From Clostridia bacterium (lineage in GTDB: Bacteria; Bacillota; Clostridia; Christensenellales; UBA1242), in contig JALOBO010000001.1 in the NCBI GenBank assembly GCA_023228225.1, positions 1-64,000 of the forward strand: a stretch of DNA of 64,000 nt, written 5' to 3'. Positions within the stretch are counted from its first letter, which is position 1; the number at the start of each line of letters is the position of its first letter. Made by a program: the position numbers and the translations under genes. Below the pieces are notes generated by a model. It was given only the letters and a program-made list of their open reading frames with translations, did no database searches and was not told the origin of the DNA. Positions 53,301 through 57,600 of this stretch are shown in pieces.

Positions 53301-55563
53301 TTGCACTAATGCCTGTGTATTTATTGCCAGAAGAATAAACTGAAACATTAACACCCGCTGCAAAATTTAAACTATCTCGCTTTAAAGTGATAGTTCCAGT
53401 TGTTACATTTTCCATAAATTCATAGTTTAATTGTTCAAATTCAACACTTGGTACAATTTCATTATCAACAATATAAATGATTATTTTGCTATTACTATAT
53501 AATGTATATTCCCCACAATCAGTTCCAACAGTAATTGCACACATTTTATCTTGAATTAAAAGTTCGTTATTATCTATAATATTTAAATCTAAAGCTTTAG
53601 TCATTTCGCCATATTCAAAATCTACATATTTATAAGCAAAATATTCATTTTGTACTGCCTTATTTTGTAAAAAATATGGTGTGTTAATATCATAATAGAA
53701 ATAAACTCTAGATGCTAAAAGACCACCACCAATTCTTGTAACGGTAACACTAATTGTATCTCCTTCAGTTACTTTTTGCTCATTATAACTACTATCAATA
53801 TTAAATAATCCTAATTCTTCATCATCTCTTATAGTTATAGTGTAAATATATTCCGTTTCCAAACCATATTCAATGTTTGATATTTTGATTTGAAAGTCAA
53901 AATCTCCATCTAAAATATTATCAATAATAGTTAATGGAATTGAAAAATCACTTATACTTGAAACGGATCCAGTTCCATTTACGCCAATAAAATTAGTGCC
54001 ATTAATTCCTGTACAATCAATAAATTCATAATCAAAAGTTGTACACAATGTTCCATTAGCCGTTGAATTATAATTGTATCTAAATACTGTATATCTAGCA
54101 TTAATACTTGTTTCACCTGATAATTCACTCAATTCTAAATTGTTAAGGGTAATGTCTGCAATTTCTTCATTATCTAAAATTTCAATATCGGCATAGTTTG
54201 AAGCGCCAATATTATATTGACTGCTTGGTTCTATATAAACTCTAGACGTTCTAGTTCCATCTAACAAACTATTATCTAAAGCAGTTATGTAAAAAATTCC
54301 ATACAAACCTTTTATTGTTGCGGTTAAGGTTTTTAAGTAATCAATATCAGCAGTTGCTGTATTATCAACATAATAAAATTTTACTTCGTATTCTATTTCA
54401 TCATCAATTATTGGATTAATATTGATTATTTGAATTCCATTAGAAGTATAATTTTCTCCAATATCAATAATGCCGTCTTCATAATCATAGTGTATTTCCA
54501 AAATTGGTTTTGATATTTCTTTTAAATCATTGTAATATTTGTCATCGTGAATTCCATTAAGCGTTTCACAAATTTCATTAACATAATTGTTCGCTTGAAA
54601 AGGATACTCAATATTTAAAATTTGTTGTCTGCAATTTATAAATAACTGTTCAATGTTTTCGTGTTCAAAATTATAGCCAACTATGTAATTTAAATAAATA
54701 TCATCTAATCTATCAAATGCTGCATCTATCGCTTCTTGTAATTCTTCTTGTTCAATTTCATCATCAGACAAGTATGTGTCCATTTCTAAAATGGCATTAT
54801 TATATAATGTATCCATTTCTTCAATATCATTACTTTGATTAATTTGATTATATGCCTGATCGTAAATTATAGCGATGGCATCATGACTTTGATTATATCC
54901 TGTTTCATATTGTAAATACACATTATATAACTCATTTAAAATTTCACTTCTATAATTTTCAATTTGTTGTAACTCTGCTTCTTCAGATAGTGTTGAAAAT
55001 TGATTATCAATAAAATTGAAAAAAGCATCTAACCCACTTGTTAAATCGCTTGCAGTTTCATAAAAAAAGTATATATCATAATTTTTAAAGAAATTGACAC
55101 TTTCTAATATACTTGTATAAACATTTGCGCTATATAAATTTTCAGCATAGGTAGAAGACATAGCCGCATCTAAATTTGTTAAAACTTGATTTAAAACTGT
55201 ATCCGTTAAATCGGAATTTGCTTTTGTTACCAAACCGTTTTTTATATCAGTAAATACTTGTAAATATGTTTCAATATCTGAAACATAAAAGGCATTATTA
55301 TTTATATTATCGATTTGTTCGGTTTTACTCAAATCTAATCGTGTCAAATAAATTGTATAATAATTTTCTCTATTAACCCCATTATGTAACGAATTTATAA
55401 TTTCAATTGCATTATTTTTATCGTTCTCTGTGGCTTCAATTTCTTGGGCAAATACTATTGATTGATTATTATAAGCATTAAAATTTTGGAAAGTATAACA
55501 ACAACCAGCTCCTAATAAAATAAATAAAATAACAAATATTATATTAAAATTTCTTTTAAACAT
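38338..55563 (-). CDS. Giant secreted Calx-beta repeat protein, 5,741 residues
   Basis: One of the longest genes expected in such a genome (17.2 kb, uninterrupted). A signal peptide (about residues 5-25, ending AGCC, a weak lipobox candidate) is followed by a helical region to about residue 360. Many Calx-beta repeats of about 100 residues then run to about residue 3,400. Each begins with F-x-x-x-x-Y-x-V-x-E and ends in a D-N/D-E calcium-loop-like motif. Three FG-GAP/VCBS-like Asp-rich loops follow (VTNDGIDDLVVYD ~3,420; INNDSVIDYIV ~3,700; DLDNDGIKELIS ~4,090), then an unassigned region, CARDB-like repeats and a C-terminal Big_2 domain (~5,650-5,735). No LPxTG and no C-terminal helix. ATG 55563 follows AAAGGAG; the 13 residues upstream are discarded. 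Probably a calcium-dependent adhesin. Confidence 0.85.
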   Translation of the reverse strand: MFKRNFNIIFVILFILLGAGCCYTFQNFNAYNNQSIVFAQEIEATENDKNNAIEIINSLHNGVNRENYYTIYLTRLDLSKTEQIDNINNNAFYVSDIETYLQVFTDIKNGLVTKANSDLTDTVLNQVLTNLDAAMSSTYAENLYSANVYTSILESVNFFKNYDIYFFYETASDLTSGLDAFFNFIDNQFSTLSEEAELQQIENYRSEILNELYNVYLQYETGYNQSHDAIAIIYDQAYNQINQSNDIEEMDTLYNNAILEMDTYLSDDEIEQEELQEAIDAAFDRLDDIYLNYIVGYNFEHENIEQLFINCRQQILNIEYPFQANNYVNEICETLNGIHDDKYYNDLKEISKPILEIHYDYEDGIIDIGENYTSNGIQIININPIIDDEIEYEVKFYYVDNTATADIDYLKTLTATIKGLYGIFYITALDNSLLDGTRTSRVYIEPSSQYNIGASNYADIEILDNEEIADITLNNLELSELSGETSINARYTVFRYNYNSTANGTLCTTFDYEFIDCTGINGTNFIGVNGTGSVSSISDFSIPLTIIDNILDGDFDFQIKISNIEYGLETEYIYTITIRDDEELGLFNIDSSYNEQKVTEGDTISVTVTRIGGGLLASRVYFYYDINTPYFLQNKAVQNEYFAYKYVDFEYGEMTKALDLNIIDNNELLIQDKMCAITVGTDCGEYTLYSNSKIIIYIVDNEIVPSVEFEQLNYEFMENVTTGTITLKRDSLNFAAGVNVSVYSSGNKYTGISASSVNFSIDQETSNLTISWTDNDTFDYADEYLTIQINAQDSFTKIGSIRYCRVRIIDNESRGIITFEESHYQVDESGTDTTTVSLNLIRTGGSYTAIQVTINYDGYSIENQQFNTIINSINPQVITFHEGITKQTVLIQLPSYPYMCFGDITFNFHLSSTYGVVNESNNTTSIKMIENNKYGYFTFDRSNYFINIGESVDLNITRTIGDYGSFDLRLCSTENTTFLGSYGFGSAGLTNKIVTFDHLETDTKTVTLNTYNYPYAPNSYIEIALTSDYDYYDYNSTIHIIRIYLGDPNKSIYKLSSKEYEFNEQTDSTMTFEVLRNNDVGSGSIDWTFNDALHFDIAPSGTIYFEAGEKSKLIEIGLLDNNRQDYTNLSNSIYTLILSNPSDTSEIDESFGNANVKIIDTSMTIGFESVNYFVNELDGQIVVKIIRDNISNLSAENLKIRLGGNAIRGVDYVSSIFYDQNKTEFDSVISANTYELEYIFDIYDNYNVNTARNITLELFDVNALVTVKIFSTTITIIDDEIPLELAFEKSSYFVDENGTSLPIQILDVSSNGKGNITYRLEVLENSTAHLNEDFTINYGVTDEDYGYFNGQWSNNAYLGIVPIDNDVTGSKVAYLKIVSLSGGIVENTNYTTIFFRDDELVGIENFKIIFNVGNLEVDETAGYVDIQLNKNMPKYNCIVEFELNTLNYNAAIENVDFYFSKTISISANNVIGSLRLYVIDNDYFSTERNLAIKIKSVTIDGTVYENAAGDLITIKIIEDEIDETIYSFELANDVVSNQEGETYNIKLNRSSAHKVEIAYIYSEFTGSSENYNVTFEIGEYSKSFSITIPVENNFCPIKTAVFTLSLHDSNSYVGENDIFTLTILESAKIKFSNSLNINKTENTITIPLQLLGTSKLILSEILTCELLTELYDGIVVSSYNVIKVDSNYYLAINFDDDGIFRGDSDLQFKLSVNNAFKSLLNTNFPTYNTDTLFDNNIITIHLIDTNYGGELKFFSTEVNAYNNYQTSLLLKRESISGKAITGYLIINIVIEKSSATALNNVYIDGRSFVEFVKTSEDGLKSYYQIKMAENVMEAEIGILRYGNYDRITTPIFFTSTILNVNNGTISETSKTAKCNFVEVISLFGFAKDNYVINAGDTLSITVIRFSGQEKATLSCRVINGSAKENENFTISNSNLNFNYNENQKKITIISIKEIAQSNIISFEIELIVDSPDSVGTIYKTRFYIKPIVQYGFGENITITNHNDCLKDENGDFVKDAYDNYLIPITINRSGLITNSYTVNYRLGTNDTNVSLTYSQYGYENSITFKPNETSVTFYFPVLFYSISEDVVWKYNLVLNSDAWCYDNEIEILLKKNQSAGEIGFNQTNYNIVAYQNQGYVDGYICVENNVLKNTTAQVTVQLEYLTEIEDINNDTFDYFFTYANGYEFDSQTNILTYTTTLQIDDLGLYFNFSLSDIQSVTHDIQLKMTILSIGNHGTIKPQYGFAIINYTYTEIKAEINLLDNNQYLCESNYTKTLYEHYLSTNFYLYDSKNTTSNRDVKLKIEVLNNDYDFTILGYDTVNDNVYYINSTQGDIFNLRKINISWLDNEIISDTRTFSIRLKVSVVDDSCLLIGDGLVTINILEDDEYSTLDVSSSNTNIKENWDQFITNSEDGNKIVFALLNAPQENYLPTITLRITSNNDELKLKNINNEIINLGDLEINFNTNLLTYSIYFKTPDDGLLIDTYVTFEIISYENCFIANNIVTFNIKNTSRNNAINFVSTSVRAMDTIETNLYIDSWGDQKNVDIAIRQIGGTATSEDYEFITQSVILPYHVQSAYFTIKGQGNILENQTKTIIFEIYSPSGTIFKTYYSTMEVTLYSNLGDAQIGFTNAAYEYKENESYTIYLTRTGNIAKECYFDFGLQNNEHSIDVLTYPYYVKFERFETEKSVKIKLNTDNKITSNFEDYIVLNSIPNMGESFVLRNKPKVNVENIESLGEISFTNNYFEVVEGQVLELGITHSISIIQVPVTIKIQSTLNYLPDFEFAYYNRTITSLGKIYIPTLSCDILKNADRNYIVTALYDGILLAETSIKVIDNAVFGNIEFADESITINEGEDFSIKLERDEDSNCPVSLAIFLQGDLKYGIDYILKSTDNVSYENGLIKLSFDRYQTEKNIIFTSIDNNKFEKPINRLTAKFYESYTTGTTFTNSSDLLIDVKDINTAGSLQFSVESQHISYDNNIELNVVYTGVQYDFDFNIIVEYEQLLTAEQDYIVSTRKVCSSYINNVRNYKIVIIPTEFLTNKPTRASYKLSFEVVYNDEIVNNITLSEPIILQADDSIYYGEISFANNQRIEILEHCGEVEIQFNYTKPFESNLTKYNTVTIYAESEYFENGRFEKSYIYITPGLNSIFIPILNNTIKEQDRYFDIVLGILTPNINSSVISLPAIIRDGESIISVSDKTFIDSNPIAYITLTRMGGDDGEITINYNTIDKTAVSGTHFTAISNGTVTFLPGEKTKTIEVELLMYESQSDTNFEIAFTCALDYVHITEDSITCTIKSGVISFVFDLDTIRVIENAGEYVLNVTRNGSLIGDKTVSVELVSSVGEIGILSYPLSFTSYNGIRNFTITIMLSDNNTNDGSDRFAKLRLISEDCYVDPEGDIVIYFTDEDNFICNEIISSVELDLTNYDYNYMKYILFDVTNDGIDDLVVYDGLYSVYAFKGTGTSFVDESNGKPIWSNNDINYYGNLDFSIFTYDNDKSALGQNYVSKLLMGLSKCIYEINYSAENKFYSKIYSTNFVNINGYYRNDFMLYYKSTNKNNSEERNMVFYCYANGIEYEYQIFGGSPNKLSLSYIEDKTVNEFTSFVTDGTITINQKNYEVVKSLVYSYNYAGNYRYTFNMPNNFAFNCAFMKHNDYKAYLCVQDAATNNIYIYEKLSGYVIDTLNYKYQLTQIGGKLIGCEFVDINNDSVIDYIVTIKTATGIKTFTYVVYNNDCIKINLTKLDNVAYIDFTNNGTVKATIVNIVNNKIKLTYLKQSSIDYVLKIDSQISVNEYEQSTKFSITRPQDNSLSEDEFTLQVVIQGVLNYTIIDGLYKLEIGESAKEFTFNFEDDDIRNENSIIIYVLKNGVIVSRKVINIIDNDFGGKVRITPYEQYNYDGNKMPIINENEVYDLLVSRTIGTEFMTFDVKVYKPNGELYTTISSHFDEYQSTVYVPITVTNNGEYNNGIYWSVELVNLSNDAVINGNGCNHASFVISNDDSGLMKQASQAEQEEIFNCASTNLYSNTSELVSNNGDLGAVSVPGRGDINLSDNITINYDQSGYNDCRIEIYINNSLIYNFINIVDSYGQNYNYTIDLDNDGIKELISVYRDRFIIYKYDINTESVYIEGIYKFDNYLSSYVQFITFVDEEDNLLKLGMVIGGYVKSTLFKFKYANEKINAYAWIENENIQTTATEGNTASFNLRIYANSSGVLNIDISENRAVINRDYIISGGTQFNYTIGINEYNLAIEFKVDNFYERLESFTITLRQENGNKILLNNNQSVTYYIIDNTERTAKLNTSSPFYVVGATAEINANELSPNAARYVWIVNGITYNTTSSILTLPNVSMDQKMVTLIAYDNLDNEICYVVDSINVVDATSFTILENTKVPSNINALGMLTLKYKVSIYGNIVPNIACKIIFNGVESEIISNEQGIVTFNINISTYGIYEFSITIKNAVFQGITLSVPTVRKIITYELENIGAVYTFYTAGQNLAIKNLSVACVQNNRTQYGCTNIDGMVTFYISIGIPLKLYINTEDYIYSDLEIVDILESREIDYTYTNTAINEVIYLKTYESNELPTFDSYDIYTMSSLFKYRYRPDQSDTPYEMDPMGTTVENAPTYSYDKDPINRDVSDFTYTMNTIRGTEIVGGRTYERYSVGTIIELKMTAKTMSFNGYQMVVKLKLNSFDTSNLRVYFNWYNDSNNYIRAGQNTVNYDFYSGRYTLITSYVDSDYMYVTATLYGKYLNEVGDGDYLTMVIKTGGLEYETNPLLAIGLDPIEAAIQSADQTMAILAATNTLNACYVEGESFTPQFGESGYTYEIDQSNLTMKVYMGYAANTKSLDVTEDPNQSFGEGLLEDAVMSIFSTLGAKINTVSGAIMEMRYNNKRWEPVNLQACYITSMNDYATFFQQQFVVPVVFIPVPVYVNISMRAAIQTQFELAWQNIQEYSSELICYHKDGDITYNLGIKVEGGIGVDGIVGVGAWGAVDTSLKVHDNGNCEFGLKFSGGGTVYLTIFSFSYEFASFEIGHYEDLYNSEFLNMPIGQLKLIDKAIYIRQHEIGQYTEGSGITEDVIIDTLNPSVKPQMVNLNDNRKMIVWNDTIEKDGNIIEVLSYGILENGILTDIGTVDNDTFGDSEFILTTLNGKAQIVYSKQRVYTESLSNSFKFAEMAVAEFDGTNWTVKKLTDDIYRDYAPIIATEGDNGIIVFQKNTNNDYSDENTITELTLSSPINNKILYCVYDNGYNTVNIAKTNIGNIVSSALGVYNNKAYYIFEVDDDSNLLTYDDKYFGYIVYDFDTGEWSDLNKVVLYGGVKSVRIIKANDAIYAGFISGTDLIIYDLISGDFKILSENFKAESFYTASNENNIAVVYSGLSINENGEIIKNLFSIMYYPVLDEISGEVLITEAQDVNGYCNLNYDDAGNLEILFIKIRQFEVVENDTITTYEVADLGYVVKSFSAYLSIDENKISHTKENGIVNLSLPINNSGSKIATNITVNIYSNSAKTNLLATKNIARINPNSIENALINITVGENDIDLFIEIICNGVDIEDDLIEYSTVNVELSIKSIDVIENNGKIYAYVTIYNNGLSNALNITAKFCNKNGEVLETVLISKIYSNTAVNISALLSNNFTGNEFYAKLIITSEYVEKNLNNNELSGGFNTLLKESINATSITSTTNSMAIKKGEKENLLVLIEPLNAKVIYTTSNSSVVTVSNSGTITAVGEGNAFVTVWSEDGSVSKTIFVAVYENEINEIILSR

Positions 55564-55640
55564 AATTTTCTCCTTTGTTTTATATTTTAATGGATAATAC
55601 ACAAAATGTATTTGACTTTATAAATATTTTTTACTATTCT

Positions 55641-55672
55641 AGTATAAACTACTGTGTCTACACAGGAGTCAA
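55641..55672 (-). promoter_or_regulatory. MerR-type promoter and operator of the giant-protein operon
   Basis: On the minus strand TTGACT (55667-55672) and TATACT (55641-55646) are separated by 20 bp, not 17. The spacer is filled by a dyad, 55648-55669: ACT-x-CTGTGT, 2-bp centre, ACACAG-x-AGT, with only one non-matching pair. A long spacer with a centred dyad is the hallmark of promoters activated by MerR proteins through DNA untwisting. The divergent merR gene starts 78 bp away. Confidence 0.82.
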
Positions 55673-55749
55673 CTGTTTTGTCAAAAAAGATTAAAAATAA
55701 TAAAAATTAATATAAAAAAAATAATTATATTTTAAATGGAAATTCAATT

Positions 55750-56535
55750 ATGGAAAAAAAATATTATATACCACTATATAGAATCAAGGAATTTGCAGAT
55801 TTTATGGGAATAACTACCGATACATTATTGTATTATGATAAAATTGGATTATTTTTGCCTTATAAAATTGAAGAAAATTCAGGTTATCGCTACTATTCAA
55901 TGAATCAACTACCACAAATTTCACAGATAATTCAGTTAAAAAGTTTAGATTTTTCTTTAACTGAAATAAAAAAATTATTAAATGGCGAATTTTCTTTTAA
56001 TGATAAATTGGAAATAATGCAAGAAAAAATAAACAAAATGCAAAGTATAGTAAATATATATTCTCTTTTGGATAAAACAAAGTCATATAATACCTACGTA
56101 AAAGTAATACCTGAGCATTACTGTATTTCTGTCAAAAAAGATGTAAAAGATTATTTAAAGATAGAAAAAGAATATTACAAATTATTAAATTATTTAATAA
56201 AAAATAAAATAAAAATTAAACAACCTTATCATTTTTACACAAGGTTTTATGATGATACTTTTAAACTAAATAATAACAAAATTGAAATATTCGCCCAAGT
56301 TTATAAAGACTTAAATTTTCCAAATATCATAAAAATGGAAGAGCAAAAATATATTTGCACTATTCATATTGGCAGTTATGAATCATTGTCAAATGCTTAT
56401 AATTTTTTAAATACATATTGTTTAAAACTAGGCATAGAAATAACAGGGTTTCCAATTGAACAATATATTGAATCGTTTGATTCAAAAGATTATCAAAATC
56501 AGTTTATTACTGAAATTTGTTTTCCTATAAAATAA
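55750..56535 (+). CDS. MerR family activator with BmrR/GyrI-like ligand domain
   Basis: MerR proteins bind a dyad between badly spaced -35 and -10 elements and activate on ligand binding. The 261-residue protein has an N-terminal winged helix (IKEFADFMGITTDTLLYYDKIGLFLP, residues 12-37; GYRYYSMNQL near 45). A dimerising coiled coil runs over about residues 75-110. A C-terminal domain of about 150 residues has the GyrI-like/BmrR-like effector-binding plan (YICTIHIGSYESLSNAYNFL). It has no metal-binding Cys set, so the ligand is probably a small organic molecule. It is divergent from the giant operon and next to the MerR-type promoter, its obvious target. Confidence 0.88.
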   Translation: MEKKYYIPLYRIKEFADFMGITTDTLLYYDKIGLFLPYKIEENSGYRYYSMNQLPQISQIIQLKSLDFSLTEIKKLLNGEFSFNDKLEIMQEKINKMQSIVNIYSLLDKTKSYNTYVKVIPEHYCISVKKDVKDYLKIEKEYYKLLNYLIKNKIKIKQPYHFYTRFYDDTFKLNNNKIEIFAQVYKDLNFPNIIKMEEQKYICTIHIGSYESLSNAYNFLNTYCLKLGIEITGFPIEQYIESFDSKDYQNQFITEICFPIK

Positions 56536-56550
56536 TATACCAAACAAACA

Positions 56551-56590
56551 AGGAACTTTACAATAATGTAAGTAGAGCTCCTTTTATTTT
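56551..56590 (+). terminator. merR terminator
   Basis: AAGGA...TCCTT with an inner CTTTACA/TGTAAG stem, imperfect, ending in TTTTATTTT, 15 bp after the merR stop. The rest of the gap to 56752 shows nothing recognisable. Confidence 0.55.
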
Positions 56591-56752
56591 GCTAGTTTTA
56601 AAATGTTTTAATCTAGAGGCTTTTTGTTTGAATAACTCTTTTCTTATCATCGGCAATTTTTATCAATCTAGTATAATCATCTAATAATTTTTGTATACTT
56701 TTTTCTAAAAACATCATGACTTTTCAGAGAAAAAGTCAACAATTATGAGTGG

Positions 56753-57130
56753 TTAGTTTTTACTTTCTTTCCATTTGATAAACTCTTCTAATTCTTCATC
56801 AGTCATCTTTTTCTTTATTTCTCGAAGTTTTTTTGCGCGGTTTTGTTCATCAATCTTTTTTTGTTGATATGCATCAAAATGTTCCTTTCCTTCTTTTGTT
56901 TTAATTTTTGATAGATCTCCACCAGCAGCAATATATTTTAGCATCTCTTCGTACACAAATTTAGCAAAGTTTTCAATCATTTTATCTTGTGCTTTTTGCA
57001 ATTCTGGCGTCCAATCAGCATAAATAGGTTCACTAGATTTTGTTGTCATTTCACTGCTTGACTTTTTACCTCTTTCAAAGTGCACTATAGTTCCAATTTG
57101 TATTTTCTTTTTTGGTTCTTTGTCATCCAT
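56753..57130 (-). CDS. Hypothetical charged protein at the right end of the island
   Basis: A 125-residue soluble protein that I do not recognise. It starts with basic and polar sequence (IQIGTIVHFERGKK) and continues as a highly charged helix that may form a coiled coil. The tail KKKMTDEELEEFIKWKESKN is typical of small accessory-element proteins. The start, ATG 57130, has GGAGGG 8 nt upstream; the frame to 57154 adds residues that overlap this site. It is the last gene before attR and therefore part of the island. Confidence 0.65.
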   Translation of the reverse strand: MDDKEPKKKIQIGTIVHFERGKKSSSEMTTKSSEPIYADWTPELQKAQDKMIENFAKFVYEEMLKYIAAGGDLSKIKTKEGKEHFDAYQQKKIDEQNRAKKLREIKKKMTDEELEEFIKWKESKN

Positions 57131-57175
57131 AATAAAAACCCTCCTATAAACCATTATACAATGCTTAAAAAAATA

Positions 57176-57213
57176 TCACGAATTTCTGCAAGAAAAATGC
57201 AAGATTTCTGCAA
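57176..57213. repeat. Candidate integrase arm-type sites (right)
   Basis: TCACGAATTT (57176-57185) and ATTTCTGCAA twice (57182-57191, 57204-57213). The first also occurs at the left end (23001-23010). Further along, 57283-57318 matches 22821-22856 at 28 of 36 positions and 57355-57365 equals 22937-22947, all in direct orientation. Confidence 0.5.
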
Positions 57214-57381
57214 AGGGGTTGTTTTGGGTTATTTTTTATTTGCGGTGTGTTGTATGGTGTTTTTTGTTCAAGCGAAGTGCTTGAAAGCCTTTGTTTGTGG
57301 GGGTTATAGCGGTTTTACAAAACGGCATTTTGTGATAAAAAACGGTATAAAAAACGAACCTGCAATAACGGTTATCAAGCC

Positions 57382-57426
57382 CTTCGGAACCAAGGGTTAG
57401 GGGTTCAAATCCCTTATGGTGCACCA
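57382..57426 (+). pseudogene. tRNA-Arg(UCG) 3' half and attR
   Basis: It begins with the core CTTCGGAACCA (57382-57392). Variable loop, T arm AGGGG/CCCTT, acceptor strand ATGGTGC and ACCA follow. The acceptor strand is the exact complement of GCACCAT at 22658-22664, and the rebuilt anticodon stem is TTGGT/ACCAA. The bases before the core do not form a tRNA 5' half. Confidence 0.88.
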
Positions 57427-57430
57427 TATA

Positions 57431-57463
57431 AAATACAAAAAGCCCCAAGGACTTTTTGTATTT
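57431..57463 (+). terminator. Original terminator of the split tRNA
   Basis: AAATACAAAAAG/CTTTTTGTATTT (57431-57442/57452-57463), perfect 12-bp stem, just after the tRNA 3' end. It is also able to stop the leuS transcript from the other side. Confidence 0.7.
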
Positions 57464-57468
57464 ATAAT

Positions 57469-57539
57469 GATATTTGTCCTTCGGGCAAGCGATGTTACTG
57501 CAAAATGATGTTCGCCTTACGGCGTTATAGACAAATATC
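57469..57539. repeat. Hairpin-rich palindromic intergenic repeat
   Basis: GATATTTGTC (57469-57478) and GACAAATATC (57530-57539) bracket several mini-hairpins (CCTTCGGG-type, GTTCGCCTTACGGCG). Short hairpin clusters of this type occur as dispersed intergenic repeats in many Bacillota. The overlapping open frame is a false one. Confidence 0.5.
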
Positions 57540-57600
57540 ACACAATATCATTTTACACATAAACACATATTAACTTAAAGTGATTTAAAACCCTAAAAAT

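Noticed and set aside
22690..57392. Island is a prophage or a conjugative element
   Set aside because: No capsid, terminase, portal, relaxase, coupling protein or type IV secretion genes are visible between the junctions.
57236..57541. Open frame of 101 residues on the minus strand containing a GFEPLTLGSEG stretch
   Set aside because: This is the well-known false translation of a tRNA gene region; the frame crosses the tRNA-Arg 3' half and its terminator and has no ribosome-binding site.
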